57,337 nt of DNA, from positions 1 to 57,337 of the forward strand of contig CACFQM010000002.1 in assembly GCA_902568425.1 (NCBI GenBank), given 5' to 3'. Below, piece after piece: positions 47,145 to 57,337 of the stretch (position 1 is the first letter of the stretch; each line of letters opens with the position of its first letter). A program made the translations under genes and the position numbers. A model generated the notes under the pieces. It was given only the letters and a program-made list of their open reading frames with translations. It was not told where the DNA came from and did no database searches. Source of the DNA: an uncultured Pelagibacteraceae bacterium. GTDB taxonomy: Bacteria; Pseudomonadota; Alphaproteobacteria; Pelagibacterales; Pelagibacteraceae.

Positions 47145-47804
47145 ATGAAAACTGCAATAATATTTGGTTCCTCAGGTTTAATTGGAAATGAATTATTTAA
47201 AACCATACTTTTAGGAAATACCTACAGTAAAATTAAGATTTTTGTAAGGACAATACCTGAAGTTGATAATCCTAAAGTAGAAATTATTAAAACCGATTTT
47301 AGAAATTTAGAAAAATATAGAGATAAAATTAGTGGTGACGATTGTTATTTTTGCATCGGCACTACAAAAAAAGATACACCCGATAAAAGTGAATATACAA
47401 GAATCGAGTATGATATTCCCGTGCGTGTAGCTACAATAGCAAAAGAAAATTCTGTAAATTCTTTTTTCTACGTTTCCTCTATTGGTGCAAACTCAAAGGC
47501 ATCTAGCAATTATTTAAAAAATAAAGGACTGGTTGAAGAAAAAATAAAAAATCTAAATTTTAATAAGCTTGCTATTATTAGACCCTCTTTGTTAGTTGGA
47601 AATAGAAAATCATTTAGATTAGGAGAGGTCATTTTTACACCTGTCATGAATACTCTTACACTATTTGCTTTTGGGAGTTTGAAAAAATATAAACCAATAA
47701 AAATTGAAAATGTTGTTAAGGCAATGTTGTATATATCTACAAGTACTTCAAATAAAATAGTTTATGAGTCAAACGAGCTCGAGACTTTAGCTAAATCAAA
47801 TTAG
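47145..47804 (+). CDS. NAD(P)-binding oxidoreductase, HTATIP2-like SDR
   Basis: 'KTAIIFGSSGLIGNELFKTIL', 'DCYFCIGTTKKDTPDKSEY', 'FFYVSSIGANSKASSNYLKNKGLVEEKI'. Confidence 0.82.
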   Translation: MKTAIIFGSSGLIGNELFKTILLGNTYSKIKIFVRTIPEVDNPKVEIIKTDFRNLEKYRDKISGDDCYFCIGTTKKDTPDKSEYTRIEYDIPVRVATIAKENSVNSFFYVSSIGANSKASSNYLKNKGLVEEKIKNLNFNKLAIIRPSLLVGNRKSFRLGEVIFTPVMNTLTLFAFGSLKKYKPIKIENVVKAMLYISTSTSNKIVYESNELETLAKSN

Positions 47805-48694
47805 TATCTAAAAACATACCGCCTAGTGTTAAAACCGTAAAAGATAATTGCCAAAGTAATTATAACTCCTCCAATAATTGTATTATTACTTGGAACCTCG
47901 TTAATTCCTAATAAAGGAAGCCAAACCCAAAAAATTCCTCCTAAAATTTCTGTAAGGGATAACAAAGTTAAGTCTGCAGCTGGTAAATATTTTGATTTTG
48001 CTGAATATAAAATAAGTGCTGAACAAACTATAAATCCATGGAGTGAAGAAAGTGAAGTATTTTTTAAAGACATCAAAACATTACTGTCATTATAAAGTAT
48101 AACTAATAAAGAAATAATCGCTGCAAAAATTCCTGCTATAGATACAGTTGTAAGTTTAGGAGTATTCTTTTTCCATCTAAGAGTAACTGTGAATACTGCA
48201 AAACCTAAAGAAGATACTAAACCATTAACGAGACCAAAGAGTGTTCCGGCTTGGATACTATCAAAACACATAAATATTATTCCAGCAGCAGCAATTATTA
48301 TGGCTATAAAAGTTGTTTTGGATATTTTTTCATTTAAAAAAATATAAGCTATAATTGCTGCTAAAAAAGGTAACGCGCCTAACATTAAAAGTGTGACTGC
48401 TGCTGAAGTTGAAGTAAGTGAAAGAATAAAAGTTAAATTTGCAATACCAAGACTTATTCCCCCAATTATTCCTGAAAGACCAATTTTATTATAATTATTT
48501 GTAAACTTACTGCCTTCAGTTAAAAATAAATAAAGATTTAAGATTATAAAAATTGCTGTTCCTCTTATTAAAGAATACTGCCATGGAACAAGTTCGGCAT
48601 TATCCATATTTCTTACTACTAATGGACCAAAAGACCAGATTAACCCAGCTAACAAAACAAAAAACATAGCTGAGCTAATTTTGTTTTTTGACAT
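47801..48694 (-). CDS. EamA/DMT superfamily transporter
   Basis: 10-TM-type hydrophobic protein; ATG at 48694 overlaps upstream stop (TAATG). Confidence 0.88.
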   Translation of the reverse strand: MSKNKISSAMFFVLLAGLIWSFGPLVVRNMDNAELVPWQYSLIRGTAIFIILNLYLFLTEGSKFTNNYNKIGLSGIIGGISLGIANLTFILSLTSTSAAVTLLMLGALPFLAAIIAYIFLNEKISKTTFIAIIIAAAGIIFMCFDSIQAGTLFGLVNGLVSSLGFAVFTVTLRWKKNTPKLTTVSIAGIFAAIISLLVILYNDSNVLMSLKNTSLSSLHGFIVCSALILYSAKSKYLPAADLTLLSLTEILGGIFWVWLPLLGINEVPSNNTIIGGVIITLAIIFYGFNTRRYVFRY

Positions 48695-50301
48695 TACATA
48701 TTGCCGTATTTTGGACCGCCACCACCTTCTGGTGCTACCCAATTAATATTCTGAGAAGGTTCTTTGATATCGCAAGTTTTGCAATGGATACAATTTTGTG
48801 AATTAATTACAAATTCATTTTTTTGTATCTCATAAACTCCAACGGGACAGTATCTTTGGGCAGGTTCATCATATTCTTTTAAAGTATATTGTATGGGCAA
48901 ATATTTATTTTTTAATTGAAGATGTACCGGTTGGTTTTCAGTGTGATTTGTACCTGTTAAATAAACCGAGCTTGTTTTATCAAAAGTAAGTTTGCCGTCA
49001 GGTTTTGGGTATTCAATCTTAGGCATTTTACTTGCAGGCTTTAAAGCTTCGTGGTCTGCATGCTTGTGCTTCAGTGTAAAAGGTAACTTTCCTCTGAATA
49101 AAATTTGGTCAATTCCTGTAAAGATAATTCCAAGTAACAATCCCCAACTAAAACTTGGTTTAACGTTTCTTGCTGCATGAAGTTCTTTATAAACCCAACT
49201 TTTTTTAAATAATTCTTCGTATAGAGATAACTTTCTTTTTCTTTTAATATGCTCAACAATAGTTTCTGCTGCAATCATTCCGCTTTTCATTGCTGTGTGC
49301 GTTCCTTTTATCTTCGGCATATTTAAAGTTCCTGCATCACAACCAACTAATAATGCTCCAGGCATATACATTTTTGGTAAACTTTGAAGACCGCCCTCAA
49401 TTAAAGCTCTGGCGCCAAAAGAAATTCTTTTTCCTCCTTCAAACATTTTTCTTATAGCTTTATGTGTTTTAAATCTTTGAAACTCATCAAATGGAGATAA
49501 GTGTGGGTTTTGATAATCAAGTCCAATAACATAACCAAGATAAATTTGTTTATTCTCAGCATGATAAATAAAACTTCCACCATATGTTTTGCTATCTAGA
49601 GGCCAGCCTGCAGTATGCATTACTAATCCTTCTTGATGTTGTTCATCACTCACTTCCCAAATTTCTTTTAGTCCAATACCGTATTGCTGTGGATTTTTTC
49701 CTTCATCTAAATTAAATTTTTTAATTAATTGTTTACCTAAATGTCCTCTGCATCCTTCTGAAAAAACTGTAACTTTTGCATGAAGCTCCATTCCTTCTTG
49801 GTATCCATCTTTTTTATTTCCTTCTTTATCTAATCCCATATCCAAAGTTGCTACTCCTTTTACAGAACCATCTTCATTAAAAAGAACTTCGCTCGCAGGA
49901 AATCCTGGAAAGATTTCAACACCTAGCTTCTCAGCTTTTTCCGCTAGCCAACGGCAAAGATTAGCAAGACTGACTATGTAATTGTTATGATTTTTTTGTA
50001 CGGCAGGTAAAAGCCAAGTAGGCCAACTTAGAGATGATTTTTTTCCTAAAAATAAAAATTTTTCTTTTGTAACTTTAGTTTTAACAGGGGCTCCCTCTTC
50101 TTTCCAGTTTGGTAATAATTCGTCTAAAGCTCTAGTTTCTAAAACATTTCCACTTAATATATGGGCACCAACCTCTGCACCTTTTTCTAAGATACAGATA
50201 TTTAGTTTTGGTTCTAGTTGCTTTAGTTTAATTGCAGTAGATAATCCTGATGGACCAGCACCAACTATTACTACATCGTATTGCATTGTCTCTCTAGACA
50301 T
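48694..50301 (-). CDS. Electron transfer flavoprotein-ubiquinone oxidoreductase
   Basis: 'MQYDVVIVGAGPSGLSTAIKLKQ', 'GAHILSGNVLETRALDELLPNW', C-terminal 4Fe-4S 'NSQNCIHCKTCDIKEPSQNINWVAPEGGGGPKYGNM'; start likely at MSRETMQYD. Confidence 0.95.
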   Translation of the reverse strand: MSRETMQYDVVIVGAGPSGLSTAIKLKQLEPKLNICILEKGAEVGAHILSGNVLETRALDELLPNWKEEGAPVKTKVTKEKFLFLGKKSSLSWPTWLLPAVQKNHNNYIVSLANLCRWLAEKAEKLGVEIFPGFPASEVLFNEDGSVKGVATLDMGLDKEGNKKDGYQEGMELHAKVTVFSEGCRGHLGKQLIKKFNLDEGKNPQQYGIGLKEIWEVSDEQHQEGLVMHTAGWPLDSKTYGGSFIYHAENKQIYLGYVIGLDYQNPHLSPFDEFQRFKTHKAIRKMFEGGKRISFGARALIEGGLQSLPKMYMPGALLVGCDAGTLNMPKIKGTHTAMKSGMIAAETIVEHIKRKRKLSLYEELFKKSWVYKELHAARNVKPSFSWGLLLGIIFTGIDQILFRGKLPFTLKHKHADHEALKPASKMPKIEYPKPDGKLTFDKTSSVYLTGTNHTENQPVHLQLKNKYLPIQYTLKEYDEPAQRYCPVGVYEIQKNEFVINSQNCIHCKTCDIKEPSQNINWVAPEGGGGPKYGNM

Positions 50302-50329
50302 TGCTGGGACTATATCATAGAATTTTTCC

Positions 50330-50755
50330 ATGAAAAGAATTGCATTAGGCATAATTGTTGCAGTGCTATTTACAGCTAATGCAGAAGTTTTTGGCGAAGT
50401 CACAAATGGTTCGCTCACAACTACTTGGAGTTATGACAGAACTTATGAAATGATTACTATACGTGCTTATAATAGCCATCCTTCGAAATCATTGAAGGTT
50501 ACTAAAATTAAAATATGGAATAATGCTTGCAGCAATATATCCACATCATCTGCAGGTGACAGAACTTATGCAATCAATCAAATAGTTAGACCATTATCAG
50601 ATAGAAAAATAACAGTTAATGCTTATTTACCAAGAAGTAAAGGTGGTATCCATTGTTCATTAATTGATCATGATATGATTGAACCAAAAAAGTCGAAGCC
50701 AGTACCAAAAAAAAGTGGTTCTCAAAAACTTCTAGATAAAATTATAGGAAACTAA
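50330..50755 (+). CDS. Secreted protein of unknown function
   Basis: 141 aa with signal peptide 'IALGIIVAVLFTANAEVFGE'. Confidence 0.55.
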   Translation: MKRIALGIIVAVLFTANAEVFGEVTNGSLTTTWSYDRTYEMITIRAYNSHPSKSLKVTKIKIWNNACSNISTSSAGDRTYAINQIVRPLSDRKITVNAYLPRSKGGIHCSLIDHDMIEPKKSKPVPKKSGSQKLLDKIIGN

Positions 50756-50766
50756 TAAGGTTAATT

Positions 50767-51105
50767 ATGGAAAAATTATTAAAAGAATATTGGGAAGGCA
50801 ATATACCTCTCGTAAAAAGTTATTGGATTGGCTGTATACTTGTTCCAATAGTATTAACTATTCCAATGTGGCCGGCGTATAGTGGAAGTGTTTCGGATGG
50901 CTACGCAACATTTGTTATAGTTTGGTTTTTTGCAATGCTTGCAGCTAATGTTTTTTTACTTATAGGTGGTTTTAAAAGTGCGCAAAAATATGTTGCGATG
51001 AAAAGAAAGAAAAAACAGAGTGCGGGTTGGGGAATAGCGGCTCAAGTTTTAATAGTTTTAGGAGCGCTAAATGTGATCAAAGAAGTTCTTACTTTATTTA
51101 CTTAA
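50767..51105 (+). CDS. Small membrane protein of unknown function
   Basis: 112 aa, TM segments, follows previous ORF by 11 nt. Confidence 0.6.
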   Translation: MEKLLKEYWEGNIPLVKSYWIGCILVPIVLTIPMWPAYSGSVSDGYATFVIVWFFAMLAANVFLLIGGFKSAQKYVAMKRKKKQSAGWGIAAQVLIVLGALNVIKEVLTLFT

Positions 51106-52059
51106 TTATTTTTGGATAGTGTTGAGTTTATTTAACTCAGATAAAAATTCTGGAAGAGCTTTAAATAAATCTGCTTCTAAACCATAATCTGCAATACTAA
51201 ATATCGGTGCCTCCCCATCTTTATTGATTGCGACAATTATTTTACTCTCTTTCATGCCGGCTAAATGCTGAATGGCACCTGAAATACCAACTGCAATATA
51301 TAGATCAGGAACAACTACTTTTCCTGTTTGTCCTACTTGATGATCGTTACTTATATAACCTGCATCAACAGCTGCTCGTGATGCACCTACTGCTGCATTT
51401 AATTTATCAGCAATATCATTTATTAATTTAAAGTTCTCTCCACTTTCTAGTCCTCTTCCACCAGATACTACTATTCTTGCAGTTCCAAGTTCAGGTCTTT
51501 CTGATTTTGTTTCTTCTCTTTTTATAAATTTAGAAAAGTTAGGAATATCGGCTGCATCTACTTTATCAATTTGTGCAGAACCTCCTGTTTTAGGTGCGGG
51601 TTCAAATGATGTTGGTCTAATTGTTACACATCTTTTTTTGTCGTTACTTTTTACAGTCGCAAATGCATTCCCTGCATAAATTGGTCTTACAAATGTATCT
51701 GGTGATTTTACTTTTATAACATCACTTACTTGAGAAGTGTCTAATGCAGCAGCAACCCTTGGCATAAAGTTTTTTCCAAAAGTATTTGCTGATGCAACGA
51801 TATGATCATATTTTTCAGAATGTTTTGTTACAAGTGGAGCTAAATTTTCTGGTAAATAATTTTGATAATTAGGAGAATCGCAGTGTAAAACTTTTTTAAC
51901 TAGAGGAACTGCTGCAGCTTCTTTAGCTACACTTTCTGATCCACTACCCGCTACTAAAACATGTACCTCTGAATCAATTTTAGATGCTGCAGTTATTGCA
52001 TTTAAAGTAAATGGTTTAAGATTTTTATTATTGTGTTCTGCTATTAATAGTACTGACAT
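51106..52059 (-). CDS. etfA: Electron transfer flavoprotein alpha subunit
   Basis: 'RIVVSGGRGLESGENFKLINDIADKLNAAVGASRAAVDAGYISNDHQVGQTGKVVVPDLYIAVGISGAIQHLAGMK'. Confidence 0.97.
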   Translation of the reverse strand: MSVLLIAEHNNKNLKPFTLNAITAASKIDSEVHVLVAGSGSESVAKEAAAVPLVKKVLHCDSPNYQNYLPENLAPLVTKHSEKYDHIVASANTFGKNFMPRVAAALDTSQVSDVIKVKSPDTFVRPIYAGNAFATVKSNDKKRCVTIRPTSFEPAPKTGGSAQIDKVDAADIPNFSKFIKREETKSERPELGTARIVVSGGRGLESGENFKLINDIADKLNAAVGASRAAVDAGYISNDHQVGQTGKVVVPDLYIAVGISGAIQHLAGMKESKIIVAINKDGEAPIFSIADYGLEADLFKALPEFLSELNKLNTIQK

Positions 52060-52808
52060 TAAATTACCTTAGCCTCATTTTTAAGTTTACTTACTAATTC
52101 TGCTACATTTGCAACTTTAATTCCTGCTTTTCTTTTTGGTGGTTCTTCTACTTTTAATTGCTGAACTCTATTTGTAATGTCTACGCCTAAATCTTTTGCA
52201 ATCATTTGATCAATTGGTTTCTTTTTCGCTTTCATTATATTTGGTAACGATGCATAACGTGGTTCGTTTAATCTGAGGTCACAAGTTACAACAGCGGGTA
52301 AATTAACTTCAACTGTTTCTAAACCTTCGTCTATTTCTCTGACTATTTCCATGCTTTTATCTTTCAAAGTTACTTTTGATGAAAAAGTTGCTTGAGGCCA
52401 ATTCAACATCGCTGCAAGCATTTGTCCTGTTTGGTTGCAATCGTCGTCTATTGCTTGCTTGCCTAAGAAAACCATATCTGGTTTTTCTTTCTCAACTACT
52501 TTTTTTAAAATTTTGGCAATACCTAGTGGTTCAATATAAGTATCTGACTTAACATGAATTCCTCTATCAGCTCCAACCGCTAAAGCTTTTCTAACAGTTT
52601 CTTGTGCTTTGTCGTCACCAATTGTCACTGCAACAATTTCTTTTACTTTTCCAGACTCTTTTAATTTAACAGACTCCTCTGTTGCATTATCATCTGGAGG
52701 ATTAGTTGACATCTTAACGTTGTCTGTATGAACTCCAGAGCCATCCTCTTTGACTCTTATCTGAACATTGTAATCAATAACTCTTTTAACAGCGACTAAT
52801 ATTTTCAT
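52059..52808 (-). CDS. etfB: Electron transfer flavoprotein beta subunit
   Basis: '[26 protein letters not shown]', '[23 protein letters not shown]', '[23 protein letters not shown]'. Confidence 0.97.
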   Translation of the reverse strand: MKILVAVKRVIDYNVQIRVKEDGSGVHTDNVKMSTNPPDDNATEESVKLKESGKVKEIVAVTIGDDKAQETVRKALAVGADRGIHVKSDTYIEPLGIAKILKKVVEKEKPDMVFLGKQAIDDDCNQTGQMLAAMLNWPQATFSSKVTLKDKSMEIVREIDEGLETVEVNLPAVVTCDLRLNEPRYASLPNIMKAKKKPIDQMIAKDLGVDITNRVQQLKVEEPPKRKAGIKVANVAELVSKLKNEAKVI

Positions 52809-55240
52809 TATGCTCTTAGTAATTTATTTTCGGAGTCGTAGGGTGAGTCTTCAATAATTGAAACTTCATGCATTTTACCTAATATATCTATTTTAAGTTT
52901 TTGTCCAACTTTTGCATATTCAGGTTTAACCATTCCAAGAGCAATAGATTTTTTCAATCTAAAACCGTAATCTCCTCCGGTCGCTCTTCCAATCACAGAT
53001 CCATTTTCGTAAATAGGATTGTTTCCAAGCACATCTGCGTCTGAAACTCCGTGAATTTCCATGGTTACTAATTTATTTGAAAAACCTTTTGCTCTCCATT
53101 GATCCAGTGCCGCACGTCCAATAAAATCTCCTTTATTAGGATGAATAAATCTATCTAAACCTGACTCGTAAGGTGCGTATTCGATAGAAAGTTCTGTGCC
53201 AACCAACTTGTAAGATTTTTCAACTCTTAAACTATTCATTGCTCTGATACCGTATGGTTTAAGATTAAATTCTTTTCCAGCTTCCATAAGTTTATCAAAT
53301 ATATGATTTTGGTATTCAATTGGATGATGTAACTCCCAACCTAGCTCGCCAACGAAATTTACTCTCATCGCATTACAAGGTGCTAGGCCAATATTAATAT
53401 TTTGTGCACTAAGCCATTTAAATTTTTCATTTGAAAAATCTGTTTTAGATACTTTTTGCATAAGTTGTCTTGCTTTAGGACCTGATACAACAAGTACTCC
53501 CATACTATTAGTTAGATTTTCGTACTGTACTGTTCCATCTTTTGGCATCCATTTATGAATCCAATCATGATCTAATCTTTGGTAAGCACCAGCTGAAACT
53601 AAATAAAAACTATCTTCGGCTTCTCTCATTATTGTAAATTCAGAATGTACTCCACCTTTTGTATTAAGTGCGTGACATAAATTAATTCTACCAATTTTTT
53701 TAGGAAGTTTATTTGCAACAAGTTTATCTAAAAATTCTTCAGCTCCTGGTCCTTTTATTCTGCACTTACCAAATGCAGACATGTCTAATAGTCCTACATT
53801 TTCTTTTACGTTCTTGCATTCTTTCTCGACACTTTTAAACCAATTTGATCTTCTAAATGACCAATCATCCTCTTGTTTTTCTCCATCAGTTGCAAAAAAA
53901 TTTGGTCTTTCCCAACCAAACTTCTGTCCAAAAACTGCACCAAGTTTTTTCATTCGATCATAGCAAGGCGCTTGTCTCAATGGTCTTCCAGCTTCACGTT
54001 CTTCGTCTGGATAATGAACTGTAAATACATTTGCATAAGCCTCTTCATTTTTTTCCATTAAATAAGATTTTGTGACGTATGATCCAAATCTTCTTGGATC
54101 TACACCAAGCATATCTATTGTTGGTTCCCCATCTATAATCCATTCTGCTAATTGCCAGCCAGCACCTCCTGCTGCAGTAATTCCAAAACTATGTCCATCA
54201 TTAATCCAAAAATTTTTTAATCCCCAAGCTGGTCCTACCAATGGACTTCCATCGGGTGTGTAACAAATAGCTCCGTTATAAACTTTTTTAACCCCAACCT
54301 CACCAAAAGCAGGTACTCTTTTAATAGCTCCCTCAATGTGTGGTGCTAGTCTATCTAAATCCTCTTGAAATAATTCGTATTCGCTATCTTTTGACGGACC
54401 ATCCACATAACAACAAGGTGCACCTTTTTCATAAGGTCCTAAGATAAATCCGCCAGCTTCCTCTCTCATGTACCAAGAGTTATCACTATCTCTTAATACC
54501 CCCATCTCTGGTTTCTTTTCCTTTTGTCTTTTTTGAACTTCTGGATGTGGTTCTGTAACAATATATTGATGTTCAACAGGTATTGCTGGAATTTCAATTC
54601 CTACCATCTCGCCAGTTTGTCTTGCAAAATTTCCACTACAAGAAACAACATGTTCACATGAGATAGATCCTTTGTCTGTCTCAACAGTCCAACCATCTTT
54701 TGTTTGTTTAATGCCAACAACGGTTGTGTTTCTATAAATTTCTGCGCCGTGATTTCTTGCACCTGTCGCTAACGCTTGAGTAAGATCTGCGGGTTGAATG
54801 TACCCGTCTTCTGGATGTTGAATTGCTCCCTCAAGTCCCTCTATATTACATAGAGGCCAAATTTCTTTTACTTGTTCTGGCTTTAAAAATTTAACTTTTA
54901 CTCCAATTGTTTTTGCAACCCCTGCGTACTGATGGTATTCATCCATTCGATCTTTTGTTTGTGCTAAACGAATATTTGAAACAACACTGAAACCTACTTT
55001 TTTACCAGTTTCTTTTTCTAACGATTTGTAAAGTTGAACAGCATATCGGTGAAGTTGTCCCACAGAATAACTCATGTTAAAAAGAGGAAGCAAACCTGCT
55101 GCGTGCCAAGTGGAACCTGAAGTAAGTTCTTTTCTCTCAACTAAAACAACATCAGACCAACCTTTTTTGGCTAAATGATAGAGTGTGCTTACACCTACTG
55201 CGCCACCTCCAACAACTACAACTTTGGCTCTGGATTTCAT
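52808..55240 (-). CDS. FAD-dependent dimethylglycine/sarcosine dehydrogenase-like protein with GcvT C-terminal domain
   Basis: 810 aa; '[47 protein letters not shown]', C-terminal aminomethyltransferase-like half. Confidence 0.92.
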   Translation of the reverse strand: MKSRAKVVVVGGGAVGVSTLYHLAKKGWSDVVLVERKELTSGSTWHAAGLLPLFNMSYSVGQLHRYAVQLYKSLEKETGKKVGFSVVSNIRLAQTKDRMDEYHQYAGVAKTIGVKVKFLKPEQVKEIWPLCNIEGLEGAIQHPEDGYIQPADLTQALATGARNHGAEIYRNTTVVGIKQTKDGWTVETDKGSISCEHVVSCSGNFARQTGEMVGIEIPAIPVEHQYIVTEPHPEVQKRQKEKKPEMGVLRDSDNSWYMREEAGGFILGPYEKGAPCCYVDGPSKDSEYELFQEDLDRLAPHIEGAIKRVPAFGEVGVKKVYNGAICYTPDGSPLVGPAWGLKNFWINDGHSFGITAAGGAGWQLAEWIIDGEPTIDMLGVDPRRFGSYVTKSYLMEKNEEAYANVFTVHYPDEEREAGRPLRQAPCYDRMKKLGAVFGQKFGWERPNFFATDGEKQEDDWSFRRSNWFKSVEKECKNVKENVGLLDMSAFGKCRIKGPGAEEFLDKLVANKLPKKIGRINLCHALNTKGGVHSEFTIMREAEDSFYLVSAGAYQRLDHDWIHKWMPKDGTVQYENLTNSMGVLVVSGPKARQLMQKVSKTDFSNEKFKWLSAQNINIGLAPCNAMRVNFVGELGWELHHPIEYQNHIFDKLMEAGKEFNLKPYGIRAMNSLRVEKSYKLVGTELSIEYAPYESGLDRFIHPNKGDFIGRAALDQWRAKGFSNKLVTMEIHGVSDADVLGNNPIYENGSVIGRATGGDYGFRLKKSIALGMVKPEYAKVGQKLKIDILGKMHEVSIIEDSPYDSENKLLRA

Positions 55241-55288
55241 TAGTTGAGAATATGATATGTTGATATAGATTTAAATGATTAAAATTGG

Positions 55289-55726
55289 CTATTTTTCCTT
55301 AGGCCAATAAGAATAACGAGGTTTGCTTGCTGGAAATGCATCTTTCACTTTAACGTTTTTGATATCTTTTAAATGTAAAACCCATCGTGTTTTTGCTTCC
55401 ACACCTTTGGATTGTAGATTATTTTTTTGGTCAATAATATTGGTCCTGACCAAATTTGATTTATCTTCAATAAAAGTTTCTATTGAATCAATTTTTTTTA
55501 CAATTTTTTGTTTTTTACTTTGAATAAAGTGCTCAACTGGGAACTTGCCTGTTTTATGTTTTACACCATAACTTAACCCAGTAGTTGCTGCAGAATATGC
55601 TAGATTTCCTTGAGATGCACTAGCTGCAGGCCCAATCATAGGAGCTAAAGATGCTTGATAACATCCTGATAATAAAAATAATAGGGATAGAATCCCTGCA
55701 AAAAATTTCATTAGTGTCATTAACAC
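55289..55726 (-). CDS. Predicted lipoprotein (paralogue A)
   Basis: Lipobox 'LLFLLSGCYQAS'; 'GPAASASQGNLAYSAATTGLSYGVKHKTGKFPVEHFI'. Confidence 0.65.
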   Translation of the reverse strand: MLMTLMKFFAGILSLLFLLSGCYQASLAPMIGPAASASQGNLAYSAATTGLSYGVKHKTGKFPVEHFIQSKKQKIVKKIDSIETFIEDKSNLVRTNIIDQKNNLQSKGVEAKTRWVLHLKDIKNVKVKDAFPASKPRYSYWPKEK

Positions 55727-55809
55727 AATGTTTTAATTTTAAAAGAAAATTATGAGTGATATTTCGTTACAGGATATTTCTTGAATAAAAAAGTAAACTT
55801 AAAGTTGTG

Positions 55810-56184
55810 TTAATCTTTTTTTTGTTTTCCAAAAAGCTGCTTGTGGTTTTTTTCTATTCTTGCTTGAAGATTTAGTCCCAAAAGTTGTTTTCTAGTTTTT
55901 TCTATCCTTTTATTTATCATAGAACAAAATTCAGGTTTCTTAATGCATGGATTGATTTTAGATTTTGTACTGTCTAATGTTTTTATTTGTTTTTCACTTA
56001 AAACGTGTTCAAAAGGAGTTTTCCCAGTTTTTTTCTTAACTATGTGATTAATTGTTGTTGATGTTGCTGTTTCAGTTAGTTTACCAGATGCGACACCTGT
56101 TGCAGGACCAACCATAGTTAATGAGTTGGTATAACAACCGGTTAAGAAAATCCCAAAAAATAGCAGTCCTAAAATTTTTTTCAT
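55810..56184 (-). CDS. Predicted lipoprotein (paralogue B)
   Basis: Lipobox 'FFGIFLTGCYTNS'; 'GPATGVASGKLTETATSTTINHIVKKKTGKTPFEHVL'. Confidence 0.65.
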   Translation of the reverse strand: MKKILGLLFFGIFLTGCYTNSLTMVGPATGVASGKLTETATSTTINHIVKKKTGKTPFEHVLSEKQIKTLDSTKSKINPCIKKPEFCSMINKRIEKTRKQLLGLNLQARIEKNHKQLFGKQKKD

Positions 56185-56268
56185 TCCTTATCTCCAATAA
56201 CGAATCAATCACAAAACTGTGGATAAATATATAGAATTTTAAGTTGTAAATACAACTTATAGTTTAGG

Positions 56269-57219
56269 CTAATTTACTAATCTTTTTGGTTTTCCTTCAA
56301 TGCAAGAATTTAAGTTTTCGATCATTTGGTCGAAGAAAATAGAATAATTTTCTTCTGTAACATAACCAAGATGAGGAGTTAATAATGCGTTAGGTAAAAA
56401 TCTTAATTTGTGATCCTGAGGTAAAGGTTCTTTATCATAAACATCGAGGCCTGCCCCAGCGATAACATCATCCTCTAATGCTTGTATTAAATCTTTTTCA
56501 TTTATTATTGGTCCTCTTGATGTGTTAATTAAGAAACAAGTCTTCTTCATCATTTTTAATTCATTTTCAGTAATTAAATTTTTATATCTTTCGCCTAATA
56601 CAACATGGAGAGATATAATATCTGATTGTCTAAATAATTCTTCTTTACTCATGGGTAATACTCCAAGTTTGTCAGCTTCAGATAAATTTAAATTTTCACT
56701 CCATGCAACCACTTGCATCCCGAATGCTTTTCCAATTCTTGCTACTTGAGAACCAATTTTCCCAAGACCAATTATTCCTAAAATTTTACCTTTTAATTCA
56801 AATCCAATAGTCGTTTGCCAATACCCTTGAAACATATTATCAATTTCTTGCTTCATATTTCTTACTAAACCAAGAATTAAAGCCCAGGTAATTTCAGCAG
56901 TTGGATTAGAGTTTATCTCAGTTCCACAAACAATGATTTTTTTACTTTTTGTATACTCTAAATCAATTGACTTGTTTCTCATGCCACTAGTTAAGATATA
57001 TTTTAAGTTTTTAAGTCCCTCTAAAAGAGATTTGGTTAAAGTAGTTCTTTCCCTCATTATAAATAAGGCATCGAACTTCTCTAAAGCTAAAATAGCTTCG
57101 GCTTCACTTTGAAAAGGTTCGTTAAAAATTACAAATTCAAATTTATCTTTGTGTTTGTCTGTATCAATAAATTCCTCAAAAATATTTTGGTAGTCGTCCA
57201 AAACTGCAATTTTTATCAT
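56269..57219 (-). CDS. D-2-hydroxyacid dehydrogenase family protein
   Basis: 'KILGIIGLGKIGSQVARIGKAFGMQVVAWS', 'INTSRGPIINEKDLIQALEDDVIAGAGLDVYDKEPLP'. Confidence 0.92.
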   Translation of the reverse strand: MIKIAVLDDYQNIFEEFIDTDKHKDKFEFVIFNEPFQSEAEAILALEKFDALFIMRERTTLTKSLLEGLKNLKYILTSGMRNKSIDLEYTKSKKIIVCGTEINSNPTAEITWALILGLVRNMKQEIDNMFQGYWQTTIGFELKGKILGIIGLGKIGSQVARIGKAFGMQVVAWSENLNLSEADKLGVLPMSKEELFRQSDIISLHVVLGERYKNLITENELKMMKKTCFLINTSRGPIINEKDLIQALEDDVIAGAGLDVYDKEPLPQDHKLRFLPNALLTPHLGYVTEENYSIFFDQMIENLNSCIEGKPKRLVN

Positions 57220-57337
57220 TTAATTAAATCTCGATGAGCTATAGGGTGATAAATCTAAATTTGTTTTTTCATTTGCTAAAATACCAGAGACAACCTTGCC
57301 AGTTATAGCGCCTAAGGTCCAGCCTAAATGTTGGTGA
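57220..57337 (-). CDS. FAD-dependent oxidoreductase, D-amino-acid dehydrogenase-like C-terminus (5' end beyond window)
   Basis: My minus-strand translation of the window end: HQHLGWTLGAITGKVVSGILANEKTNLDLSPYSSSRFN*, typical DadA-type C-terminus. Confidence 0.75.
   Translation of the reverse strand, partial: HQHLGWTLGAITGKVVSGILANEKTNLDLSPYSSSRFN

Noticed and set aside
50301-50418. N-terminal extension of ETF-QO in the ORF track
   Set aside because: 'MSEPFVTSPKTSALAVNSTATIMPNAILFMEKFYDIVPA' is not typical of the family and overlaps the divergent ORF starting at 50330; start at 50301 (MSRETMQYDVV) preferred.

Overview
AT-rich alphaproteobacterial chromosome segment. Gene content and protein character look like SAR11/Pelagibacterales; this is inferred, no taxonomic search was run. 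Most of the window is core and transport metabolism: a TctABC tricarboxylate transporter with PrpD-like, HAD and aconitase genes; two complete branched-chain-type ABC transporters, one in line with azlCD and a CsiD/glutarate-2-hydroxylase-like gene; metY behind a tandem SAM-II / terminator / SAM-V riboswitch leader; a four-subunit sarcosine oxidase operon with a small inserted secreted-protein gene; a dimethylglycine/sarcosine dehydrogenase-like gene with etfBA and ETF-QO; and an Anbu proteasome-like peptidase divergent from a circularly permuted ATP-grasp gene. The most unusual part is an accessory island at about 33.5-42.7 kb. A DNA methyltransferase (+) converges on a tightly packed six-gene minus-strand operon. 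In transcription order the operon encodes a coiled-coil protein, a RecB/Cas4-like PD-(D/E)XK nuclease with Cys pairs, a ParB-like protein, a SNF2 ATPase, a DUF3883-type putative nuclease, and a protein made of nine 15-aa 'KKYRENNPEKVKA' repeats. I cannot match this combination to a named defence system from memory; it is the main candidate for an undescribed system. No tRNA, rRNA, CRISPR array or transposase was recognised.
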